A stretch of 64,000 bases of DNA, from positions 1 through 64,000 of the forward strand of contig NZ_VKDE01000002.1 of assembly GCF_007097485.1 (NCBI RefSeq). The letters run 5' to 3'. This DNA is from Carboxylicivirga sp. M1479. Lineage in GTDB: Bacteria; Bacteroidota; Bacteroidia; Bacteroidales; Marinilabiliaceae. The notes under the pieces were generated by a model. It saw nothing but the letters and a program-made list of their open reading frames with translations, did no database searches and had not been told where the DNA came from. The number at the start of each line of letters is the position of its first letter. Position 1 is the first letter of the stretch. This document shows, piece by piece, positions 1-7,063 of this stretch. The position numbers were made by a program, and so were the translations under genes.

Positions 1-183
1 GGGGTATTGTCTTGTTTTCCAACCATATCTGCAAGCTTTGTTACTAAAATACACAATTGCTTGCAGAACAAGAAACTTAATGAGATGTATTATCTACTGA
101 ATATCAACTCCCTAAGTCACTTTTAAGGTTTGACTATTTAGCTTTATCCTACTCAACATATTTTAAGGATTAATCACACCATT

Positions 184-750
184 ATGGTATATACAAAAGC
201 ACTCTTAGTAATTGACATGCAAAAGGGCTCCTTTACACCTGCCACGCCACGCTTTGATACTGTAGGTGTGGTGAGAAGGATCAACGAACTGGCTTCTATC
301 TGTAGGGCACACAATTATCCTGTTATATATATTCAACACGACGGTACTGGAACTGGAGAATTTGAAAAGAATTCAACGGATTGGGAAAACCTGGATGAGC
401 TAATTGTTGAAGCAAAAGATATATTGATTGATAAGTATGCGAATGATGGCTTTTACAACTCAAAACTGCAGGCGAAATTAAATGAATTGGGCGTCAACGA
501 ATTGATTATTACTGGTTGTGCCACTGATTTCTGTGTGGAGTCTACTATTCAATCTGCTTTAGTTAAAGCTTATCAGCTTACCGTTGTTGAGAATGGCCAT
601 ACAACTGGAGAACGTCCGCATTTGACAGCCGCAAAAGTGATTGAACATTACAATTGGGTGTGGAGGAATATGCTACCCACCAATGGCAAAGTTGATGTGA
701 AAAGCTTTGAAGAAATAAAAAATGCTATCAACGCTGGTAGAAGTTTATAA
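184..750 (+). CDS. Isochorismatase-family cysteine hydrolase
   Basis: A single-domain alpha/beta hydrolase of the isochorismatase/nicotinamidase superfamily, 188 residues, the usual size. The catalytic triad can be placed: Asp11 in LLVIDMQ, Lys84 in LIDKYAND, and nucleophile Cys117 in GCATDFCVES, which also carries the cis-peptide oxyanion segment. These enzymes hydrolyse amides or vinyl ethers such as nicotinamide, ureidoacrylate or isochorismate. No substrate can be assigned: the metal-binding DxHxxxxH of true nicotinamidases is not evident, so PncA is unlikely. Cytosolic, with no signal peptide. It is followed 51 bases later by a small VF530-type gene on the same strand; the two may be co-transcribed. 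Confidence 0.88.
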   Translation: MVYTKALLVIDMQKGSFTPATPRFDTVGVVRRINELASICRAHNYPVIYIQHDGTGTGEFEKNSTDWENLDELIVEAKDILIDKYANDGFYNSKLQAKLNELGVNELIITGCATDFCVESTIQSALVKAYQLTVVENGHTTGERPHLTAAKVIEHYNWVWRNMLPTNGKVDVKSFEEIKNAINAGRSL

Positions 751-801
751 CTTTGTGGCAGATAAAAGTAGTAAGCAAGTACTTTCCACTAAAGCAGTAT
801 A

Positions 802-1038
802 ATGGATAAGCCTATAAATGAACAGCCCAACAACCCCTTGCATGGTGTAAAATTGAAAGATATTGTAGAGGCCTTAGTTGACTATTACGGTTGGGAGCAA
901 TTAGGCTATAATATTAATATCAATTGCTTTAACAAGGATCCGTCAGTTAAGTCGAGTCTTAAGTTCTTGAGAAGAACTCCATGGGCCCGAGAGGAAGTTG
1001 AGCAGCTATACCTTCGCTTAGGTCTTGGAGAAAAATAA
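802..1038 (+). CDS. VF530-type (DUF2132) small protein
   Basis: A 78-residue protein that matches the VF530/DUF2132 family: the core reads [19 protein letters not shown], then a conserved stretch with [21 protein letters not shown]. Members are small all-alpha cytosolic proteins proposed, from structure, to bind DNA; no reaction is known. Length and the tryptophan- and arginine-rich second half fit the family. It lies downstream of the isochorismatase-fold gene on the same strand. Identification is from memory of the family motif. Confidence 0.8.
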   Translation: MDKPINEQPNNPLHGVKLKDIVEALVDYYGWEQLGYNININCFNKDPSVKSSLKFLRRTPWAREEVEQLYLRLGLGEK

Positions 1039-1160
1039 TAAGCGAAACGATGCTGTTATTCTTGTGTATTTCTTTTAGGCAAGAATTATCCGAAGCCACG
1101 AATCACGTATTAATAAACAAGTTGTAGGCGTCTCATCCACCATTCTATCCATAAACTTAA

Positions 1161-1537
1161 AATTGGGTTTCAGGTCCAAACCAAAAATATTACGATCTGA
1201 TTAAGGGGGATTTTTATCAGAGTAGATTTCAGATCGTATTCTTATATCTAGATGGAAAACAGCATGTAGGTTTAATTGATTGCCAGGCAAGAAGTGAAAA
1301 TAAGCTCGATTTTCACTTCAATGCGTCATTAATAGCCATGAATCTTGCTAAGCTGCGCATTGGTCAAGCATCCCCAAATAACAACTAAAATCATTTGCAC
1401 TGGCATATGTTAAAACAGTAAACCATAACACATTACTGCTTGATTATTTTTTTAATGAGTTCGGGATTAATGCATACACACGAATAAATAAAAGGCGACT
1501 CTCAAAATTAATGAGGTACGGTACAATTGCAGCTTAA
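1161..1537 (+). pseudogene. Remnant of an IS4-type DDE transposase (C-terminal part, frameshifted)
   Basis: Two reading frames of one degraded transposase can be joined. Frame A (1161-1388, open from a stop at 1158) includes QSRFQIVFLYLDGKQHVGL and then DCQARSENKLDFHFNASL, the typical C-terminal signature of IS4-type transposases (consensus YYxxRFQIEFLYRDAKQ...GLxxCQARSExKLxFHFN), where the catalytic-region Glu and Asp positions have changed (IEF to IVF, RDAK to LDGK). It stops at 1386. Frame B (1382-1537) continues as FALAYVKTVNHNTLLLDYFF and ends LMRYGTIAA-stop, a common end for this family. The frameshift lies near 1380-1386. The N-terminal two thirds are missing and no terminal inverted repeats were recognised, so this is a dead fossil. 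Confidence 0.75.
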
Positions 1538-1579
1538 AATTTTAACAAAATATTGATTAATCATAGTACATAATAATAC

Positions 1580-1611
1580 AAAAAGAGCAACTCCATCTGG
1601 AATTGCTCTTG
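1580..1611 (-). terminator. Rho-independent terminator of the SPFH/RHH operon
   Basis: Inverted repeat AAGAGCAACTCC / GGAATTGCTCTT (one mismatch) with loop ATCT. The A-run to its left becomes a U-tract on the minus strand. It lies just after the stop of the ribbon-helix-helix gene at 1616. Confidence 0.75.
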
Positions 1612-1615
1612 TTTC

Positions 1616-1798
1616 TTATTCATCTTTATCTGTGGATGTTTTTTTATTACTCTTTAAGCGTTTGGCATCTTTTAGGCTTTTATGAATCATGTATTCGAGT
1701 TGTCCATTGACGCTCCTAAATTCGTCATCAGCCCATTTTTCAATTTGTTTAAATGTTTCTGGGTCAATTCGTAATACAAATGATTTTTTTTTACTCAT
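1616..1798 (-). CDS. Arc-type ribbon-helix-helix protein
   Basis: A 60-residue basic protein with a ribbon-helix-helix fold of Arc/MetJ type: the beta strand KSFVLRIDPETFKQIEKWA (residues about 4-23), a turn, and second helix EFRSVNGQLEYMIHKSLKDA. It probably dimerises and binds DNA, but no operator was identified. It starts 5 bases after the stop of the SPFH gene, so the two share one transcript. The RSVNGQ(I/L)EY motif is what I remember from proteins encoded next to SPFH/band-7 genes in several phyla; the pairing suggests a functional link that has not been explained. The C-terminal tail is Lys/Ser/Thr/Asp rich and probably disordered. Confidence 0.82.
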   Translation of the reverse strand: MSKKKSFVLRIDPETFKQIEKWADDEFRSVNGQLEYMIHKSLKDAKRLKSNKKTSTDKDE

Positions 1799-1803
1799 GC
1801 CTA

Positions 1804-2658
1804 CTAAGAATGTAATGAACCTGTGTTGATAACTGGTGTAGCTTCTTTATCGCCGCACAAAACTACCATTAAATTGCTAACCATCGAAGCTTTTTTATCG
1901 TCATCAAAGTCAATAATGTTATCCTCCGATAGTTGAGTTAGAGCATCCTCAACCATACCAACAGCGCCTTCAACAATTTTTTTACGAGCTGCCACAATGG
2001 CCACAGCTTGCTGTCGTTTTAGCATCGAACTAGCAATTTCAGGAGCATAGGCCAGATAGCCAATGCGTGCTTCGGTTACTTCAATACCTGCTATGGCAAG
2101 TCGTTCTGTAATTTCATTCTCTAATGCTTCATTCACTTCGTGCATGCCCGATCGTAATGTCATCTCCGCCTGAGCATCGTCGAAATTGTCGTACGGGTAA
2201 GAGCCTGCTAATTTTCGTACTGCAGCATCGGTTTGTACACGCACAAACTCTTCGTAATGATCAACTTCAAATGCTGCTTTGTAAGTGTTATTCACTTTCC
2301 AAACCAATATAACATTGATTAAGATAGGGTTACCAATTTTATCGTTCACTTTAACACGATCACTGTCAAAGTTACGGGCACGTAAAGAAATAGCTTGTTT
2401 ACTGTAAAATGGGTTGGCCCAAAAGAAGCCATTTTCTTTTACCGTGCCTTTATACGCACCAAATAATACAAGCACTTTTGAACTGTTCGGATTGACGATA
2501 AAGAAACCTGGTAGAATTGCTAAAATAAAAGGTAGAGCGGCCAATAAAATAAATAAGCCGAAGATCACAATATTTGCAATAGTAGCTGCAAATAACACGA
2601 GGAATACGATCAACATGACGTATCCACTTTTGGGGTTGGTAGTTTGTTCTTGTCTCAT
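1804..2658 (-). CDS. SPFH/band 7 family membrane protein
   Basis: 284 residues. The N-terminus holds one long or two short hydrophobic segments (about residues 13-55) followed by the SPFH/prohibitin-homology core: NPNSSKVLVLFGAYKGTVK, then FFWANPF, the LRARNFDSDRVKVNDK strand pair, and an AlaGlu-rich helical region after about residue 190 (ERLAIAGIEVTEARIGYLAYAPEIA). SPFH proteins form oligomeric rings or cages on membranes and organise lipid microdomains or partner proteases. No NfeD partner or protease is adjacent; the only close partner is the ribbon-helix-helix gene 5 bases downstream. A scaffold role is inferred from the family. Confidence 0.87.
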   Translation of the reverse strand: MRQEQTTNPKSGYVMLIVFLVLFAATIANIVIFGLFILLAALPFILAILPGFFIVNPNSSKVLVLFGAYKGTVKENGFFWANPFYSKQAISLRARNFDSDRVKVNDKIGNPILINVILVWKVNNTYKAAFEVDHYEEFVRVQTDAAVRKLAGSYPYDNFDDAQAEMTLRSGMHEVNEALENEITERLAIAGIEVTEARIGYLAYAPEIASSMLKRQQAVAIVAARKKIVEGAVGMVEDALTQLSEDNIIDFDDDKKASMVSNLMVVLCGDKEATPVINTGSLHS

Positions 2659-2761
2659 AATGATATTAAAATAGTATCACAATGATAAATGAATTTGAGA
2701 TTAAAGGCAAGTATTTTCTTATTTAAATACTTGCTTTCTAATGAATAGTATCTGCAAGTGT

Positions 2762-2769
2762 TATATTTG
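2762..2769 (+). promoter_or_regulatory. -7 promoter element TATATTTG
   Basis: Perfect match to the Bacteroidota -7 consensus TAnnTTTG, ending 12 bases before the ATG at 2782. It argues against the upstream GTG at 2758 as start, since that lies before the element. Confidence 0.55.
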
Positions 2770-2781
2770 TGCTTAATTATT

Positions 2782-3438
2782 ATGATGAAACGCGCTTTAA
2801 TTTTACTATTTCTCATGTTTACCTTTACTTCTGTATGGAGTAAATGGGTTGAGGGCTATATTCAGACCAAGGATAGTGTGAGAATTGTTGGTGAAATTAA
2901 GTTGCCTAAAACCGACTTTTATACAGGAGGATGGTTCATAAAAGGCTTCGATCTGTCTTATTTATACTATGCAGTTAAATTCCGAGGGCCCGACAATAAA
3001 AGTCATATTTATTATCCTGATGAACTAAAATCTTTTAGTTTTAAATTTAAGGGTGAGGATCATTTTTTCATTAGTGAAACCCTTCATTATAAAAGTATTA
3101 TTAAAATAGACCGGCAAAAAGATCGCTTTCTAAATGTTATTTATAGCGGAGCTTTAATGCTTTGTAGAAACGAATTGCAATTAGATGAAGAGCGGATAGA
3201 AGCCAAGATTATTGTTTATGAAGATTACTATTTGTACAATTCTCAATTGGGTTTAACCAAGTTAGAAGTCAGTAATAATTATCAAAGTTTGAATGAGATT
3301 CTCAAGCAATATGGGATGTCTGAAGTGTATTTAGAAACTATAAGTCATAAAATCTCTCTTCGAAATATAACGGAGGTTCTATTCGACTATGATCAATGGT
3401 TAATAAATAACAAGGATAATTTTCAGGTCGTTATTTGA
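2782..3438 (+). CDS. Secreted protein of unknown function
   Basis: About 218 residues from the ATG at 2782 (a second ATG follows at 2785). Not recognised. The N-terminus MMKRALILLFLMFTFTSVWS is a clear Sec signal peptide, so the mature protein should be periplasmic or surface associated. The rest is mixed alpha/beta with many aromatic residues (GGWFIKGFDLSYLYYAVKF) and no cysteine pair, repeat or catalytic motif that I can name. A GTG in frame at 2758 is possible but sits upstream of the predicted -7 element. The 3' end overlaps the convergent permease gene by 8 bases. Confidence 0.7.
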   Translation: MMKRALILLFLMFTFTSVWSKWVEGYIQTKDSVRIVGEIKLPKTDFYTGGWFIKGFDLSYLYYAVKFRGPDNKSHIYYPDELKSFSFKFKGEDHFFISETLHYKSIIKIDRQKDRFLNVIYSGALMLCRNELQLDEERIEAKIIVYEDYYLYNSQLGLTKLEVSNNYQSLNEILKQYGMSEVYLETISHKISLRNITEVLFDYDQWLINNKDNFQVVI

Positions 3439-4240
3439 TCCATTTAATTATACGAAGAATCAGATAAATGGCTGTTAAGGTAAAAATAATGGTCGCCCCT
3501 GATGGTAAGTCAAAGAAATAAGCCATTAACAAGCCGCTAATACTTCCAAGCACACTAATTATAACTGATCCAAACATTACCTTTTTTAGGTCTTTGACAA
3601 ACAAATTAGCTGCCGAAGCCGGAATTGTAAACAAGGATAAGACGAGAATAATACCCATTACTTTTATCGATAGCACAATGGATATGGCAACGAAAACGGC
3701 GATGACGTATTTAATTGCCTGCACCGGTAAACCTGATACTTTTGCAAATTGACTGTCGAAAGCAACTGATAGAATGACTGGGTAAAATATTAAAACCAGC
3801 ACAATGCTGAGTGTTGCAATGCTGAATAGCCAAATTAAATCTAATACTTGCACCGTTAATACATCGCCAAACAAAAAGCCCATTAGGTTGGGCGTATAAC
3901 CAGGTGTGATAAAAACAAATAGTATACCAATCGCCATTCCGAGTGACCAAAGAATAGCAATTGAACTATCTTCTCTAATACCTGCTTTTGTACTGCTCCA
4001 TTCAATGCCAAGTGCTGATAAAAGAGCAAATATGGCTGCACCAAAAAAAGGAGGCCAGCCCATATAATAAGCGATTCCCATTCCGCCAAATGAAGCATGT
4101 GTGATGCCTCCACTAATAAAAACACTTCGCTTAGCAACAATATAACTGCCAACAATTCCTGCTATAATTGAGGTGAACAATGAGGCCAGCAAGGCATTTC
4201 TAAAAAATGAATAAGTGAATAATTCAAACAATTCATTCAT
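3431..4240 (-). CDS. Metal ABC transporter permease (ZnuB/MntB type)
   Basis: 269 residues with about eight hydrophobic segments, the ABC-3 permease family that carries Zn(II), Mn(II) or Fe(II) across the inner membrane. The N-terminal SIIAGIVGSYIVAKRSVFISGGITHASFGG segment, with the conserved HASFGG turn that contacts the ATPase, is typical. Its start overlaps the end of the ATPase gene by 8 bases, indicating translational coupling. Together with the ATPase and the His-rich binding protein upstream it forms a complete three-gene importer. Zinc is the likeliest substrate because of the binding protein, but manganese is not excluded. Confidence 0.9.
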   Translation of the reverse strand: MNELFELFTYSFFRNALLASLFTSIIAGIVGSYIVAKRSVFISGGITHASFGGMGIAYYMGWPPFFGAAIFALLSALGIEWSSTKAGIREDSSIAILWSLGMAIGILFVFITPGYTPNLMGFLFGDVLTVQVLDLIWLFSIATLSIVLVLIFYPVILSVAFDSQFAKVSGLPVQAIKYVIAVFVAISIVLSIKVMGIILVLSLFTIPASAANLFVKDLKKVMFGSVIISVLGSISGLLMAYFFDLPSGATIIFTLTAIYLILRIIKWIK

Positions 4241-4970
4241 GGTCGTGGTCCTTTAAAACGCGATGAGGTACTTTACCATGACTTACCAATTCAATTGGGC
4301 AGTTATAGGATTTAAGCACTTCGTTGGTAATTTTATTACTGTTATGGTAATGCAAGCCGCCGTTAACGCAGGCAATGGTTTTAACCATTGATGATATGGT
4401 GCCCACATCGTGCGATACCAATAGAATAGCCATTTGCTTATTCAAATCTTCTAGTAGATGATATAGATTGGCCTCAAAGGTTTTGTCAACGTAAGTATTG
4501 GGTTCATCCAAAATTAATAAGTTTGGTTCGCTAATAAGTGCTCTACAAAGAAATACACGTTGCATTTGTCCACCCGAAAGTTCTCCAATGGGTAGGTTAT
4601 GACGCGTTTCAAAACCAATAAATTCCAATAACTCATCAACACGTTTTAGCTGTGCCTTTGTTGCTTTATGCCACCATTTTGTACTCGATCTTCCCGACAA
4701 AATAACATCCTTAATTGTTATCGGAAATTGTTTGTCAATGGTATTGACTTGTGGCAAATAACCAATTCTGAGATCTTGCGATTTTTCTATTTGGCCCGAT
4801 AAAGGAGTATGCAAGTCCAAAATAAGCTTTAGTAGGGTAGTTTTTCCACCCCCATTTGGTCCTATAATTCCTATAAAGTCATTAGCATTCACTGTTAGGT
4901 CAACATTTTTGAGAACAGTTGTATCGTCATAAGCTGCAGAAATGTTTTTTAGTCGGATTAGTGGTTTCAT
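4233..4970 (-). CDS. Metal ABC transporter ATP-binding protein (ZnuC/MntA type)
   Basis: 245 residues. Walker A GPNGGGKTTLL (about residues 38-48), signature LSGGQMQRV (about 137-145), Walker B LLILDEPNT (about 157-165) and the switch His in VSHDVG (about 189-194) are all present, so the ATPase should be active. It powers the importer formed with the neighbouring permease and binding protein. The C-terminus has a His-containing tail (HGKVPHRVLKDHDHE) that could bind the transported metal; such tails occur in some ZnuC proteins. It lies 11 bases after the binding-protein gene. Confidence 0.93.
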   Translation of the reverse strand: MKPLIRLKNISAAYDDTTVLKNVDLTVNANDFIGIIGPNGGGKTTLLKLILDLHTPLSGQIEKSQDLRIGYLPQVNTIDKQFPITIKDVILSGRSSTKWWHKATKAQLKRVDELLEFIGFETRHNLPIGELSGGQMQRVFLCRALISEPNLLILDEPNTYVDKTFEANLYHLLEDLNKQMAILLVSHDVGTISSMVKTIACVNGGLHYHNSNKITNEVLKSYNCPIELVSHGKVPHRVLKDHDHE

Positions 4971-4981
4971 AGCCTTTAGTC

Positions 4982-5857
4982 TTACTGTGTCTCAAGATAA
5001 TTGATGAAACGTTCCATTTCATTTTTCCACTGCTCGTCTAAGGGGTTTACCTGAACGGTGGTGGCACCTATTTCTTTGGCAATTACCAGCGCATTTGATT
5101 GATCAAATTCTTGTTGAATATAAATGGTTTTAATTTGCTTCTCTCTGGCATTTTCTATGGTTGTTTTTAATCGGCCAGGAGTTGGCGTTTTACCTTCAAA
5201 TTCAATGGTTATTTGCTCAAAACCATAGGCTTGTGCCAAGTAGGTATATGCCGGATGAAAGATCATAAAGGCCAGATTTGGATTTCGTGAGGCAACGGTT
5301 TTTAAACGCTCATCCATTTCGTCTAATTCCGACATTAACAGTTCGTAGTTTGATGCGATTACACCCTTATGCTGAGGAAATAGTTCAACTAAATACTGAC
5401 GTGTATTTTTTATTATTTGTTGCACTTCTTTAGGCGATGTCCAAATATGAGGATCCACGCCTGCACTGCAGATGTGATCATGATCATGGTGATGATGACT
5501 GTGGTCTCCATGAATAGTCGAAATACCATTGGACATGTCAAACCATTTCAAATTTGGGTTGGCCGACTGTATTTTCTCTACCCATACAGATTCAAAACCT
5601 AAGTGCCCCATTTTTAGATAGGCTACCGATTTTGATAATTTTTTAATCTGTGTTGCCGATGGAGCATAGGTAGCATGATCAGATCCCTGAGGAATCATAA
5701 TGTTCACATCAATGGTATCTCCTATTAAGCGTTCAATAAAGTATTTCTGCGGAGCTATGCTGACAGTCAATATCTCTTTGCTTTGATCTGCTTGTTGTAA
5801 ATTACATCCAACTAAAAGTATGGAAATTAAGAATGTAAATAATAGTTTGTTAATCAT
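4982..5857 (-). CDS. znuA: Zinc/manganese ABC transporter substrate-binding lipoprotein (ZnuA type)
   Basis: 291 residues from the ATG at 5857, chosen because it gives a compact lipoprotein signal (MINKLLFTFLISILLVGC, lipidated Cys18); an upstream in-frame start at 5938 would lie beyond the predicted promoter. The cluster A-I binding-protein fold is shown by VSIAPQKYFIERLIGD, the first His ligand in SDHATYAPS (His61), HLGFE, and a loop at residues 116-128 with eight histidines and several aspartates, the hallmark of zinc-specific ZnuA proteins. Another ligand is in DPHIWTSP and a late one in FHPAY. First gene of the operon with the ATPase and permease. A dyad overlapping the -33 region suggests Fur/Zur-type control. 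Confidence 0.92.
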   Translation of the reverse strand: MINKLLFTFLISILLVGCNLQQADQSKEILTVSIAPQKYFIERLIGDTIDVNIMIPQGSDHATYAPSATQIKKLSKSVAYLKMGHLGFESVWVEKIQSANPNLKWFDMSNGISTIHGDHSHHHHDHDHICSAGVDPHIWTSPKEVQQIIKNTRQYLVELFPQHKGVIASNYELLMSELDEMDERLKTVASRNPNLAFMIFHPAYTYLAQAYGFEQITIEFEGKTPTPGRLKTTIENAREKQIKTIYIQQEFDQSNALVIAKEIGATTVQVNPLDEQWKNEMERFINYLETQ

Positions 5858-5904
5858 GTATAATCGCGCTAGTGTGTTTTGAATAATTTGGACGGTTAAC
5901 CATA

Positions 5905-5912
5905 CAAAAGTA
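5905..5912 (-). promoter_or_regulatory. -7 promoter element of the metal-uptake operon
   Basis: TACTTTTG on the minus strand. A TTG lies 19-20 bases upstream (minus-strand reading of GCAA at 5932-5935), giving a full -33/-7 pair. The predicted 5' UTR is about 40-45 bases to the ATG at 5857. Confidence 0.65.
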
Positions 5913-5930
5913 CTTGAACTGGCGAAGAAA

Positions 5931-5945
5931 TGCAACAATGTTGCA
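5931..5945. promoter_or_regulatory. Candidate Fur/Zur-family operator
   Basis: Perfect 7-1-7 inverted repeat TGCAACA-A-TGTTGCA covering the predicted -33 box of the metal-uptake operon. The size and single-base spacer are those of Fur-superfamily boxes, and the position would block RNA polymerase. No fur/zur gene is in the window, so the regulator is inferred. Confidence 0.55.
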
Positions 5946-5968
5946 ATAATAAAAAGATGCGAATATCT

Positions 5969-6823
5969 TTAATAGCTTTGTCCGAATAATTGGAAGATGG
6001 ATTCGGTATAAGTTTTTGATACGGGTATTTCTACAAGAGGTTGTGTGTTAAGCTTTATTCTCAAGCCATCTTTTGTTCGTTCAATCATCTTAACTTTTCT
6101 AAAATTAACCATGTATGAACGATGACATCGAATAATGTTGAGTGGCTTAAGCGTATCTTCAAGTTTTTTAAGCGTGTTTCGAAGTAGAAATTTCTCCTGT
6201 TTCTGCTGGTGTGAATAATAAATAGTTACGTAATTATCGGCGCCTTGCAGGTATAGTAAATCATCCTGTTTAATAGATAAACGCATAGTGCCCTTGTCAT
6301 CATTAAACATCACCATACCGTTCACTTCTGGCTTAATAGTATCTATGTCACCTTCTTCCAAAGCTTCTAATTTCTCCTTGTTATCCATCCATGCAAAAAA
6401 CAACCACGATACTGTATAAGGTATTAATAGAACCAGAGCTGTGTTAAGAATTGATACTTTAAAAGCCTCTTCGAAAGTTCTAGGATCATGTAATATTATT
6501 AGTTCGTAAAGCGTGTAGAACAACGACATGCAAATAATTTCAATGGCTATTGAAAGAAGATAGCGACCTATTGAAATGTGTTTGCCTCTTTTTGCCCGGT
6601 GGTACATTATAATTCGGCTAATTACCACAACCAATACGCCTGTTAGGATAACAAGGCTTGAGTATAAAAAGAGTTCAAGTTTGGAGATTTCAAACCAATT
6701 GCTAACATCAAATGGTTGATAAATATTAATGAATACCAAAGCAAAGGTCGCCGTGAAAAGAATTAAGCGAACTATGTTTTTCTTTTTTACCTGATAGGAT
6801 GGTAATGCTTTGCTAAAATCCAT
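5969..6823 (-). CDS. Membrane-anchored LytTR transcriptional regulator
   Basis: 284 residues. Four hydrophobic segments occupy residues about 18-145, then a linker, then a LytTR DNA-binding domain from about residue 185: DDLLYLQGADNYVTIYY, RNTLKKLEDTLKPLNIIRCHRSYMVN and the closing strands with VPVSKTY. There is no receiver domain, so this is a one-component membrane LytTR protein, a common Bacteroidota form whose signal is sensed in or at the membrane. No histidine kinase is nearby. A duplicated 10-base element about 85-115 bases upstream of its start may be its own binding site. Confidence 0.88.
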   Translation of the reverse strand: MDFSKALPSYQVKKKNIVRLILFTATFALVFINIYQPFDVSNWFEISKLELFLYSSLVILTGVLVVVISRIIMYHRAKRGKHISIGRYLLSIAIEIICMSLFYTLYELIILHDPRTFEEAFKVSILNTALVLLIPYTVSWLFFAWMDNKEKLEALEEGDIDTIKPEVNGMVMFNDDKGTMRLSIKQDDLLYLQGADNYVTIYYSHQQKQEKFLLRNTLKKLEDTLKPLNIIRCHRSYMVNFRKVKMIERTKDGLRIKLNTQPLVEIPVSKTYTESIFQLFGQSY

Positions 6824-6908
6824 AATGGGCTAAAGATGCAATTTATACTTTAATTTTTGAAGACAATTCTGGTAATTTACGTATTATTTAAAGATTAGTA
6901 AGGCTGTT

Positions 6909-6938
6909 TTTCACCCCACACTATCGAATTTCACCCCA
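6909..6938. promoter_or_regulatory. Direct repeat, candidate LytTR-binding site
   Basis: TTTCACCCCA occurs at 6909-6918 and again, exactly, at 6929-6938, a 20-base period with a 10-base spacer. LytTR proteins bind pairs of direct repeats of 9-10 bases spaced about two helical turns apart. The site lies in the intergenic region between the LytTR gene and the divergent DUF6051 gene. Confidence 0.4.
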
Positions 6939-7063
6939 ATATTTTGAATTTAAGCCCTGATTGATAGTGGAAATCACATAAAATTGCACATTCCTTTTTT
7001 GTTGACTTGGTTTGCATTCGTAAGATGTAAACAGGCAGAACATCCTATCGTATTCGAAACTCC

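Noticed and set aside
5470-5515. Short repetitive GATCATGATG-like sequence that resembles a repeat
   Set aside because: It encodes the His/Asp-rich metal loop of the binding protein.
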